A stretch of 64,000 nt of DNA from the NCBI RefSeq assembly GCF_019279795.1, contig NC_056745.1, positions 1,493,430,989 through 1,493,494,988 on the forward strand. The letters are read 5' to 3'. Both the position numbers and the translations under genes were made by a program. The stretch comes from Protopterus annectens. Taxonomy: Eukaryota > Chordata > Ceratodontiformes > Protopteridae. The notes below the pieces were generated by a model that was given only the letters and a program-made list of their open reading frames with translations, did no database searches and was not told the origin of the DNA. Within the stretch, counting starts at the first letter, position 1, and every line of letters starts with the position of its first letter. Of this stretch, positions 45,215-56,433 are shown one piece after another.

Positions 45215-46560
45215 TGTTGTAATGCATCTTGGTAGGCTGTTCAAGCTGTGAACCAAAAGTTAGTCTAACCAGTCCCCTGAGCACACCATTGTATTATACT
45301 GCTGTGCAAGCCAGCTAACTCAGTTACCAACCAAATAGTTATCCAAGCTCAACATCTGAAGATGGCAGCTGAAAATGGCTTACCTGCCCAGGCACTTTTT
45401 TTTTAATGTATTTACTTGCACTTTGCTGACAAGGTAACTCCCCTTAGACCACTGGCCTCTCCGCCTGCCTATCGCTTAGGAGAATGTGCCCTGGGTTCTA
45501 GCCAGCTCTCTTACTCTAAGTGCCGTACGATCTATTATACCTCTGAACTACCACCAGGTGGATGCTACATCAGCAAGAATACCTGAAGGGCAGAAAGCCC
45601 GCAACCCAAATATCTGCCATTATTTCAGTTTCTCATTTTCCGCTTTAATGATTTGTCAGGAATTTTCAAGACAGCCACGCTTAAAAAAAAAAAAAAAAAA
45701 AAACTTTCTATATGCATACCTGCCTACCCCAAAGTAAATAATATAACAAGCCACCAGCAAGAGCAACACTGCCTCTCTCTCAGAAATGTCTTCCTTAAAC
45801 AACCAGCAGCCTATCCCACCTTTAAATGATACCTTCCGATTTCTCAACCATCTCCACTATCTCAAAACGTAAGGTAGAAATGTAGAAAATGTAAGGTTGC
45901 CAAAGTATGGAGTTCAGAGTAACTTGTCCAGGTGCGCGATATGATAAGCATGTCCGATGAACCATACTCTACCAATGAATACAACTCAGGCAGAAACAAA
46001 GAAACCCCTCGAAACAGTGAATCACCGACGAAACCAATGAAAGCAGCCATCAGGAAAAGCCCGCAAAACCATGAACCACCGACACCAACCAAAGCAGACA
46101 CCATGAAAATTCAATGCCCCTCTCCAATGGGCAGATGCTCATGAATATCCTGCTTGATAATGGAGATCACCAGAATTAAGCATGTGTTGTAACTTTCTTT
46201 TTTGCTGCATCCGATAGGTGCTCCTATGCAAGGAGTCAGAAAGTGTGCCCTACCCCTCTTACTGAACTCATGCAAGAGGAGGGTAGCTAAATGCTTGATG
46301 CAGCTGAACTCTGTGAACCCGACATAAATCCACCAGCCACAAATCACCCCCTTGCCTTCTCATACACAGCAGGTGCTCTACATTCCTCACCAAACAAGCT
46401 GACAGCAGTTAGTTCCAGCCATCCCTGGTACACTATACAGATACTTGGTCATCCTGCAAAACTGCAAGGAAAGAAAGACCGACCCTGCAGACTCACACTG
46501 GCTAACGATGGCACAACCAGTAAAATTAATAACAGTTGTTAAATATTGCTGCTGTAACCT
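45215..46560. other. Intronic DNA, nothing recognised
   Basis: Contains a 21-bp poly-A (about 45683-45703). No gene, RNA or recognisable element. Confidence 0.45.
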
Positions 46561-49500
46561 AGAATGGAGCTAACAAATTTGATTTTTTTTTTGAAGGACA
46601 TGGAGTCTCGACACCTTCGCCTCCCCCCTTCCCCCTTGAGAGGTATTCACGGGTGCCTCATGGTCCGCGAAAACTCAGTACAAGTTGACATACAGCCAAG
46701 CTGAATGTGGTCAGATGCAGTAATCACTCATCTCAGCCTTGTAGAGAGAGACTCTGGGCAAAACATTTCTGTGGCAAAGGCCCAACCTAAGGAACATTTT
46801 AAATATCGCTCTTACAACCATCGAAGGTGGATGGAATAAGAAGTTCTGCATAGCATGAGTTCTCTGAAGGGTTTGAAGTCTTAGACCCAAACGTTGGTCA
46901 TTATTTTCTAACTTTTGCTTCTCTATTTTATGAAAATGGACCAAAATACAGGGCAAAACTCTGGACACTGTGCAAAATCTGAACTCTTGAGAAGTATGGC
47001 GCTAATATTATCTCCATTTTAACCACCTTATTCCTCACATTATTAATTAGATGAAAGGAGAAAAAACGAGGAAGGGAAGAAACAGCCAGGGAACAAGAAA
47101 ACAGAAACATTCTCGATAATAACCTATGCAATCCCCTACACTGGAGAGTAGTTCACCCCATCATTTAAACGTATAATTCCAACATGTTAAGGTTTAAATT
47201 AAATTTAGCCTACACCATTCATCCCCTAGGACTACAATAGATTCAAAATCCTATTACTAGAGCAAGAGAGAATACTTTACTACCTTACTCGCCGCCTCCA
47301 TATCACTAGTAACCCATGGCCTACCTGTCCACCAAAGTACTTACAGGTCGTCTTGGATGCAAGACTGCTCTGTAGCAATTTCACCCCAGAATGTGATTAC
47401 TTACTCAGCTACACTTGTCTAAACCCCCTAAGCCTTGCCCCACCCTTACCTCATTTCTTCCCAAACATCCCTCCCTGCATTTAACCCTTTCATCTCCCCA
47501 ACCCACTTAACTCCCACTAACATATCAATCTAACCCCTCTTGAAGATGTCCCAGGACAACATGGTTTGTTGCCGGACCTCATTTATGTATGCGTATAATT
47601 GTGTAAACATGTCCTCTCCACCTCACATCCATGACAGTTAACCTTCCTGTCATTACCAGTGTTATATGTAATATTTTACTGCTTTTTTTATAACCACAGC
47701 TACTCCAGAAAAACATTCACTTCCTAAGTTTCATATTCGATTTCCACCCCACACTTTTTTGTTTCTTCACTGGTCAGGAATCTTGCATTCACATTTAGCA
47801 CACCATTCTAGTGTCCCTATATCCTCCTTCCATTGTAATTAATATTGATCACATTTACTGCAAGTACTCCAAAAATGTTCACTTTTTGTTTTTTTTTTAA
47901 GTTAAAGGAAAATATTTTAAAATTTTTGTTTTCTTCTTTTTACTGTTTCCCCCTACTGAGTATTTTTCCTGGGTTTATGTATAAATAATACTTTTCATCA
48001 GACTCAGATTTTTTTTACTTCAAATTCCCTACTTCTCTCCTTTCTTCCTGCATGCAGTCTCTCTCATCCTTCCCCCTCCGTATTTTTCCTCTTCACCTAG
48101 TGCATCCTCTTCCCCATGTATGTTTTTATTTCCCTTCCATTTTTTTTCAGTATTTCCTGTTTGCTGTTGACAATCCATCCAAAAGTGTATTTACGTAAAC
48201 TGCATTCAGCTATGCTCCTCCTTACTGTAACCAGAAAAAAATGTTTTAGGTTGCCAGCATATCTCAATGTCTCTATGACTAAACACAAAAATAACACAAG
48301 TGTTTCACCATGTTTTTTTTCACATTTCAGAAGTTTGTTATCTCTAACTTTCACAATATTATCAAGTTTCACATAAACTGTGCCTGCATTTCTGAACATT
48401 CTTCTTCCAGTTTATCAGTTCTAAACTGTAAAGTAATATTTTTTAACATTCGTTAGTACCAGAAAACAAATAATTGTTCCACAGATAAATGTCTTTTTTT
48501 GTTACACAGTTTTATCCTCGGTTTTGAATATTAAGTCACAAAAAGTCTCTGTTCGTGTATGTATAAAAGGCCAAATTTCTTCACCTTTAAAACCCAGAAC
48601 AGTTACCATATTGTCCTGTTCATAATGTCTGTGTATTAGTGACATTTTTTTGTTCTAATACTCATTGTTGGTTTTCTCTGTGTTAAAAATGGTTTTATTT
48701 ACAGTTTGTTGCTGCTCTCCTTTTTTGCCTGCTGTCACTGTTGCATATGTTTTAATTACTGCATTCTGTGTTGCCACAAAGCCAGGTTCCTCCTCGGTTT
48801 GTTGCTGCTTTCCACTTTCATTTTCAGTCGCTAATAAATAAGTTCGATGTACTTCATTTTCTGCTTCCTTATCAGCTGGCTCCTTTTCCAAATTACCATC
48901 CTCAGCACTTCCAATTATCTGCCTTCTCACCCCATGAAATGGCAGAATGGTCTCATGGATCATCCTGCTTAATTATTTTCAAAACGTGCACACCTGCAAG
49001 CCCTGCTGGCACCATTTCTGTTATCAGCACTACTAAAACAGACTCACTTTATTCTTCACCGAGACAGCTGAACACTGCTCATTGGTGTCCTACACCTCAC
49101 AGGAAACGTTATCTGCATTCTGATATTCCATATTGAGCCAATTTTTCTCCAAATTCAAAATTTCTAGCTCTAAACTCCCCATAGTTTCTCTCTCCCCATC
49201 CGTGGTGCTGCCTTCCTTAGGCTTCTTCGTTGCTTGCTGCACTGTTTAGCAGCTCCGAAGAGTAGGGAAGTTCCCAGGTGTCTTGGCCTAAGTTTTCCCT
49301 AGTCAGTTTGAATACACCTCAGAGTGTCACCTGAAAATAATACATTGGCCTTGTGGAATAACCAGGTCAAAAAGTGTAAGTAAAAATAAATACATTTTAT
49401 CATTATAGTGTAAAAATGTTAATGTCCCTTCTCTTTTTTGGTAGAATACTATGACATTAAAAAAAATTCTGTTGGAGAAGACATACTTTTCAGATAAAAT

Positions 49501-50193
49501 AGCTTTTAAAAAAGTCTCATTAAAGTAGGGAGTTTACTAATAATGATGAAAATAGCTAATAAATTGCCTAGTGGATGGGTGGGGAATCTGCTCCCTGTAA
49601 TCCTACATCCACAGATGATAAACTGATTGTAACACTACAGTTGGTCCTGTCTGGGTTTGACTTGAGTTTTTTTTTTTTCTTAATGGTCTTCTTGTCTTGA
49701 ATTGCACGGTTGATTTATGCATTCAGTGTTAAAATTGGTTGCGTTAAGTTTGACTGTTCGTTTTAAGTTTCTAACCAGGAGCACTGAAAATAATGTGGAT
49801 AGTACTGCTTTTATATGAAAGATGTGCCATGTGATGCAGGAGTATTAGTACAGATGTTACATTTGTGCAGAGTGGATCTGTGGGTAAATAACAGGCCACA
49901 TTATGGCTTACTTCAGTGAAACAGAAAGCAGTTAAGTTCTCCTGCCCCGTGAATGTTTCCCTTGATCTGCTGTTGTGGTCTGTACCTCACTTTAACTATT
50001 CATTGGTTTTAAAGATTTGGTATTTTACTTACCTTTGTAATAAATGTTTTACCAAAACAAAAACTGTCTTTTATTTATAAAACAAGAGGATTGAATAAAC
50101 TGTGGTGTGAAAATTGAAAACCTGTGCTTGACTTCATTACTGCTGGAAAGACGTTTGCATTGCTGTAATTTTTTTTTTATTCTTATTTCTTAG
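46561..50193. other. Intronic DNA, possible degenerate minus-strand element at about 47.2-48.97 kb
   Basis: From about 47.2 to 48.97 kb the plus strand is T/C-rich and the minus strand A/G-rich, with minus frames at 48097-48399 and 48655-48963. The latter is rich in Glu/Lys/Gln, like LINE ORF1 linkers. It could be the far 5' part of the LINE at 37.4-39.05 kb, but that is a guess. 49.0-50.19 kb shows nothing except the acceptor TTCTTATTTCTTAG ending at 50193. Confidence 0.35.
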
Positions 50194-50372
50194 TTTATTC
50201 ATACACTGGAAGGTCAAAAGGAATTTTCTGCCAGAGAAAAGGTATATTTTGCAAGCTTGCTTACTGTTGCTTTACATGGAAAGTTGGAGTATTACACAGA
50301 CATCATGAGGACGCTGTTTTTGGAGTTAATGGAGCAGTATGTGGCCAAGAACCCCAAGTTAATGCTTAGACG
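50194..50372 (+). CDS. PLXNB2: Plexin-B (probably plexin-B2) exon: GAP domain with arginine pair
   Basis: A 179-nt internal exon in phase with 25614: [60 protein letters not shown]. It ends with CG, the first two bases of the last Arg codon, before GTAAGT. In plexin-A1 the corresponding LRR-T/S-E position holds the first catalytic arginine pair of the GAP; here the first Arg is fully in this exon and the second is split across the junction. The next exon was not found in the remaining 13.6 kb. No lesion seen. Confidence 0.9.
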
Positions 50373-51535
50373 GTAAGTCTCGCATCACTTTAACACAATT
50401 CTGCTTGCTATTTTACAAAATCCTGCAGACATTGCATTTTCTGTGAAATTTGTAACACTTAATGGAAGCTCCATTTTGAAAACCAGGAATATGTTTTGTT
50501 TCCTTTTGATATTCCCGCTACATCAGTGCATCACAATCAGTCTGATTCTCATTTCAATTTTACTGTCTTGTGACACAAATTAGACATCACAAGTCTTCCT
50601 GTATGACATCATCTTGCTTTACAGCTTTAATTTCTAAATGCCTGTGGAGGCCCTTTTATGCAATATTTCTACTAGGTACAAAGAATCCGCTATTTTCTGC
50701 CATCACTTAAAGTGGCAGTACTGTGAGCCACAGTCCTCTTAAGTTGCTAGAAAATGTCTCTCTTTTTTATGAATTGGCATGATTTAGATTGGTAGCCCAG
50801 GTTCTTCTAACATTTCAAAGTAACTAGCTATAAAATAAGGTCTGTTAAACATTGTGTCAGTCCTTAAATGACTGCCAGACTCTCTACAATTCTCTTTGCT
50901 AGGTGTTAAACTTGTCAGCTTACTGCTGTAGTCTTCCCCATTCGAACATAAGTGATGGCTTTTAGCGCAGCCTGTACATTTCACTGTTTTCCTGCTAGCC
51001 ATAAGATTCATGTATGTGCTGCCTCGACAAATGATAGCATGCTCAGTCACTTTTCTCCACAGAATCCTCCATGTCCAAAAGCTATAGTTACTTCAGATAT
51101 GTAAACCTTAGACACCATTCTGTGACAACAAGCTTAGGGCCATTGTAGTGCATTCATCCTTGTTTATACAAAAAGAAAAGTAAAGTATTTCACCTTGCTT
51201 CACAGAAGTACGTTACTCTTGCAGAACTAGAATAACGACTGTATAATCTGAGTAAATGGCAAGGACACTCACGTTGTATGACCAGTTAGCTCTTGCAGCC
51301 AACAATTTTGGCTACTTTGAGTGTGAAAATTGTACACCTCTGATGTATAGCTGGGATAAAATAAGTAATAGACACTGTAATTTCAATCAGCATTGTTTTA
51401 CATAGAGAGCAGTCCAGCTTGCTTCACAAAACACTCATTGGTCCTGTAAAGCCAGAGTATTGATAGTTTCATCTGCGTAAATTACAGCAAGGCTAGTTAC
51501 ATCCGTCATATGATAGTTACTTTGTAAACTGTCCA
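50373..51535. other. Intronic DNA, nothing recognised
   Basis: No gene or clear repeat. The minus frame 50784-51050 has no recognised similarity. Confidence 0.5.
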
Positions 51536-51960
51536 CATTTAATTTATTTTTTTATTTATTTTACATTTGTTGACAGGGCTAGTCCAACTGGATATATGTC
51601 CATTTTCATTGGAGGCCCAGGGAGAAAAGCTCCGCAGACAGAATAAAATATATAAAAAACAGTAGTACAATCCAAGGTTTTGTCAATCGTAACATATCAT
51701 TGCATATAATATCTAATCAGGAAAAAAAGTACAAACATACGTCTTATTCTAAAATACATTTAAAAATTGCACAACAAAACATGTTGCAGTTCATCTTCAA
51801 TAAAGAGATGGTAGTTCTACAAACCTGAGTAAATGACTGTAGATTTTCACTTTCATCCACACACAGACCACATACTCAATAATTATAGGTACTTCATTGA
51901 CTGGTAACACCTCTGATGACAAGATTGTTAAAAAAAAAAAAATAAAAAGTTAAAGTAACA
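51536..51960 (-). mobile_element. L2-like LINE 3' end fragment
   Basis: TTTATTTATTTTACATTTGT followed by a block with GGCCCAGGGAGAAAAGCTCC matches the 3' end of the LINE at 43145-43250 (ACATTTGTTTACCGAG..., GCCCAAGGAGAAAAGCCCC). Non-coding 3'-UTR only, same orientation. Confidence 0.72.
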
Positions 51961-51995
51961 AAAAGTAACTGCTCATTGTGACTTGTATCGATTTT

Positions 51996-51998
<3 letters not shown>

Positions 51999-52040
<42 letters not shown>
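51999..52040. repeat. (GT)21 microsatellite
   Basis: About 42 bp of GT followed by a shorter GTGTGTG run. Confidence 0.97.
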
Positions 52041-52041
<1 letters not shown>

Positions 52042-53214
52042 CGCACGTGTGTGTGTGTTGGGAGGGAGATGCTGGTGCACTGGATGGGGAACTAACCGAT
52101 TATATTTGAAAAAGTCAGTATTAGACTGGGACCAGAATTGAGGGGTTGGTGCATTGTCCCAAGTCATGTGTGCAGACCTGTAGTGGTCAGTGCAGCAACA
52201 GGCCAAGTGCTAAAATTATTTGAGAGGACTTAAGATTATTTGTAGCAGTTATTTAAACGCAATAACACAGGAGTCAATGTAGGCTGAAAAACTTTGTCTT
52301 CAATACAGTTATCCTTTTTCATTCAGCTTGCTTAGAGAGACTGCCCTCAGAAATGGAGACAGTACAAAACTGGAGGGTGGGGTTGACTAATAGCTGGGGA
52401 CTGACACAGACCTTTATTTTTGATAAGCACACTGGTCCTGGGACATTTCTGATTATAGCTTGTTTCACAAAAATACAAGTTGGATTTCCAATGTCAAAAT
52501 AACTGCTGCTTAACTTTATAAAATGACAGCAAGCTCAGTCTCTTACAACCACAGATTACCCTTATTTCCAGAAATTGTAGCTACTTTTTGACTGCCCACA
52601 CCTGAGATGTCATACTGTTGCATATGCAAAGCATTTAGAAATTCAGGTTGGAATAGTGCAGTTTCACAGAATAAAATGACTTTTTTATCTATGTAGCACT
52701 GGGAAAACAGTGCAGACTGAGCTGAAACAATGAATTTCGTAGGAGCCTTAAATGCAACAAAATTATATTCAAATATTCCATATTTTTTTCAGAAGATGAT
52801 GGTGTCTTACTTTGCTCTATATTGTGTAAGAGACATTAAAGTGTAGGCTAAGCAATAATCCTAAATGTTAGCATGTAGTGCAAGGAAACAGAATTCAGAT
52901 GCTCTGTTTTTGATAAATACATTTTTCTCAGAAGAGATGACTTTATTTTTTACTATGTATACCAAAGAGTTATAGGTATTATAATTTGTTGACTGATGAC
53001 ATCTCAGTTGTCACATTGCAAATAAATAAATTAAATACAAACCCACTAGAATGTATGTTTAAGTACCAAACACACACTGCCCCTCCCCTCTCTCTCTCAA
53101 CAGTTAACAGCTACTTTTATAGATAGAGGTAATTAGATTGGCTCACTTCTGTCAAAGGCATGCAGTGCACCCAACTGCAGTACCCACGTGCCACACACAC
53201 ACACTAGACAAGTA

Positions 53215-53222
<8 letters not shown>
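52041..53222. other. Intronic DNA, nothing recognised
   Basis: AT-rich; no gene, RNA or clear repeat found. Confidence 0.5.

Positions 53223-53264
<42 letters not shown>
53223..53264. repeat. (TA)21 microsatellite
   Basis: Perfect TA repeat of about 42 bp, preceded by GTGTG. Confidence 0.97.
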
Positions 53265-53270
<6 letters not shown>

Positions 53271-53548
53271 CAAACTGTTGTCAGAGCAGAGGCTAACGTA
53301 GCCCGAGTTGCAGAGAAGGTCAAGGTGGGCATATTATTGTGTTACAGCACATGCTTGAATGCCAGTGATTTGATGAAGGTGATTTTGGAGAAACAGGAAG
53401 AAGGCAACAGGAAATGAGGATGGATTGTGTGAGAGAGATGACCTGTTATAGTTAAGCATGATTGTCAAGGTAGGAAAGCAGCAGTGAATCATGAGAGGTG
53501 TAACACTTGAGCCAACCTCATGTAGAAAAATGTGAAAAGGTGGTTGAT

Positions 53549-53822
53549 GTGGATGTTCAGTGAAGACATTTCTGGAAGTAAAACACTCTATGGGAGGACA
53601 TGCAGCACTTTATTCAACAAAGAGCTGATGGGGACTCTGCTTCTCAATCCATGTTGGTTGGTTATACATCACTGTTGTCACATTCCAACTTCATGTACAA
53701 ACTGAGAAAAAGCGGGGCTTGATGCCAATGTTGATTAAAGATATTTTTGAAAGCAAAATTGTCCATGGAGAAAATAAACCAGTTTACTCAACGAAGTGTC
53801 GCTCTGCTTCTCAATCTTGTTA
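53549..53822. repeat. Diverged tandem duplication of about 100 bp
   Basis: 53549-53652 and 53728-53822 share AAGA(C/T)AT(T)T, CTGGAAGTAAAA/TTGAAAGCAAAA, CATGGAG/TATGGGAG, TTACTCAAC/TTATTCAAC and CTCTGCTTCTCAATC. Old, unclassified. Confidence 0.75.
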
Positions 53823-54599
53823 TTATGAAAGAGAGAGACTTTTGTCAGTGAAACACTTTCTGTTGTTCCAAAACACAATACTTGACTGACAGAAGCCCAG
53901 GAGCTGAACAGAAGAACAAGTATCATGGGCTTGCATCAACGACTGGTGTTGGGCGATTGCAGTGACCAGGAAAACCAGCAACAAAGTAGATTTAATGAGT
54001 AAATGGGAGAATTGTAAAGTATCAGACCTGCCAGATGTAATTTAAACATATAAACTGCGTTCTAACTAAAGAAAGTGGATGAGAAGGATGTGAGAAGTTT
54101 GTAAACAAAAGTGTTAAACTAGTGGGAGTACTGTAAATATATTAAACCCCACTTTTTCATTAATGTTTAGCAGGACATTGAATGAACCATACAAGTGTGT
54201 CTGAGTAAAACAGTATTTATTTTTATTAAAATATGTATAAACCTTTCCTGATTTCAGTAAAAAGTAGTTCCACACTTAGAGGTATTTAATGATGACAGGA
54301 AGGAAGGTTCTGTCCCTCTTGAATTTGCTAGTGATATTAAAGGAACACCAGGAAAATCCAACAGTGTTACAAAAGAAACTTTAACTAAAAAATAACTCTA
54401 AAAGGCCAACCAATGAACTTCTTATTAACATACTAAAACATTTAAGTGTTTTTGCTCCATTGCATAAAGGACATCATTATCTGTAAGAAGCAAAGTAAAA
54501 GGCCTTAAACAATAGAAAATGACGAAAAACTTACGGTATGCTTTCTTTCGCTATGGTTCCTACTCAGCAGCAGCTCCTCGTGGTCCTGCAGGGTGGTGC
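53823..54599. other. Intronic DNA, nothing recognised
   Basis: No coding or structural feature seen. Confidence 0.5.
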
Positions 54600-55430
54600 T
54601 AGCAGCAGACAAACGAAAAGAGTGACTGTTTTCAAGATAAAAGTATAATTTACTGCTATTACCTGTGCGACCGTCTTTCCTCACCGAAAAGCGAGTTTAA
54701 TTTGCTCTTTTGCCTGTTTTAAGCTTGTTTTTTGTGATTTCCAATACCTGCACTTTTAAAAGTTTGTTTGTTTGAATTTAACTGTTGAGGCTGCTCACTC
54801 AAGTGCACTAGCCTGTGTTAAGATTTTACTGTACTTTTTCTGCTGTTTGTTCTGCTAAAAAAGAAAAAACAAAAAAATATCCTTGTTTCCTGCCATTCCT
54901 GACCTAGAATAGTCCCTAATACAGGCATTGCTATATTCTGGACTTTAGAATAGTTCCTGTGTTGCCCATTTCCTTACTTGGATAGAAGGAAGCATCTTTG
55001 TTCACTAGTGGGAGTGGGAAGCTTTGAGCAGCCTATCTTTCCCTGGAGGAGTGATCTCAGCACAAGAATCTTGTAGTTTATTGGACATTTTGGGCTATTT
55101 TCTAGCTCTAAGTTCCCTGTATAAAAACCCGCCTTGGCGTGGTTTTGCGCGATTTTGCAAATAGCGCAGTATCGGGCTGCACCGCTTAACCAGGCTTAAA
55201 CAATTCTCGTCTCCACAAAGTCTGCTCTTCACTTTTTCACTTAGATCTGCTCTATTCTCTCAAGTAAAGACCTATTCTCAACCTACAACCTAGCACTGCT
55301 CTTACAAGCAATTATATAAGTTAGCACTAATAAACTAATAGCACTACCTCCTCATATACTCCCTTGGAGTACTCGTCCCCTATTGGTCCTTTTTTGTCAG
55401 CCATAAAGGAGTTACTTATAATTTACTGGC

Positions 55431-56404
55431 ATGTCCAAAGGTCAGTTGCTAGTTTCCTCTCCAGTCCATCTGGTGAATCTGGGAATCCTGAGGCAATGTT
55501 ACAACTGCCTCATGTACACAGACAGCACTCTCCTCCTCCCAACAAGTACTAATATATGCGAGAGATGCAACCATATAGCCAAACTGGAGGCTGAGCTCTC
55601 TCAACGCAGTACTGGCGCAACCAGTCAGGAGGAGAAGGCAACTATACATACCACAAATCCAGTCGCACATAGACCTACCACATCATCAAACCAAACACGT
55701 AAACACACTAAAACATACTCGGAGGCTCTAAATACAAATCTGCCTAAGCAGCAGAGACCTCCGAAGCAGACATCCAAGCAACCTCTACCACAAAACAAAA
55801 AAAGTGAAACACATACTTCACATAATCAGTGTGCCAAGCAGTCACAGCCCTTAAGGGCAAACAACACACCTGATACACTTGTAATAGGTGACTCTATTGT
55901 CAGGCACACTGATGTCCCACTCACCAGGCTGAACAAGGAGAAGGTCACGGTGAGCTGCCTGTCGGGTGCCAGGATCCGCCACATAACACAAGCACTCAGG
56001 TCACTCCAAAGCAAGTTCAAATATGACTCTGTCGTTGTCCATGCTGGTGTGAATGACCTGAGCCGTACCTATCCCTGGACTACATGAAAAGAGACATAGA
56101 GGAGCTCTCAGATCATGTAGCCCAAACAGGTATGACCCTGACCTTGAGTAGCATCTTACCCTCACCAAAAATGATGCCACAGTATAAAGAAAAAATCAAT
56201 TTTAACAATTGGCTAAGGTTCTGGTGTCATTCAGAGAGGATCCAGTGTCTGTCAGCCTGGGATGGCATTCTCGACAAGCCACGTTGCTTCACTAGGGATG
56301 GCTTGCACCTGTCACCTCTGGGCTTTCGGATACTGGCAAAGGCTCTTGCCACCCCCATAGTGCCTTTTTTAGGCAAGGCTCAAAAGACAAACCCACCTCC
56401 ATAG
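55431..56404 (+). pseudogene. LINE ORF1: zinc-finger-like, coiled and SGNH esterase domains
   Basis: 55431-56087 opens with CYNC and, 17 residues on, CERC, a four-cysteine arrangement, then a short helical stretch (HIAKLEAELSQ), a low-complexity basic/Gln linker, and the SGNH start: LVIGDSIVRH (nucleophile Ser) and VVHAGVNDLSR (Gly/Asn block). A one-base slip near 56080 moves to 56084-56404, with LHLSPLGFRILAKAL after a DG pair (catalytic Asp/His). About 320 residues in all. The role of LINE ORF1 esterases is not settled. Only the one slip breaks the frame. Confidence 0.85.
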
Positions 56405-56433
56405 ACAACACAAGGAAAAATAAACTAAGGGTA

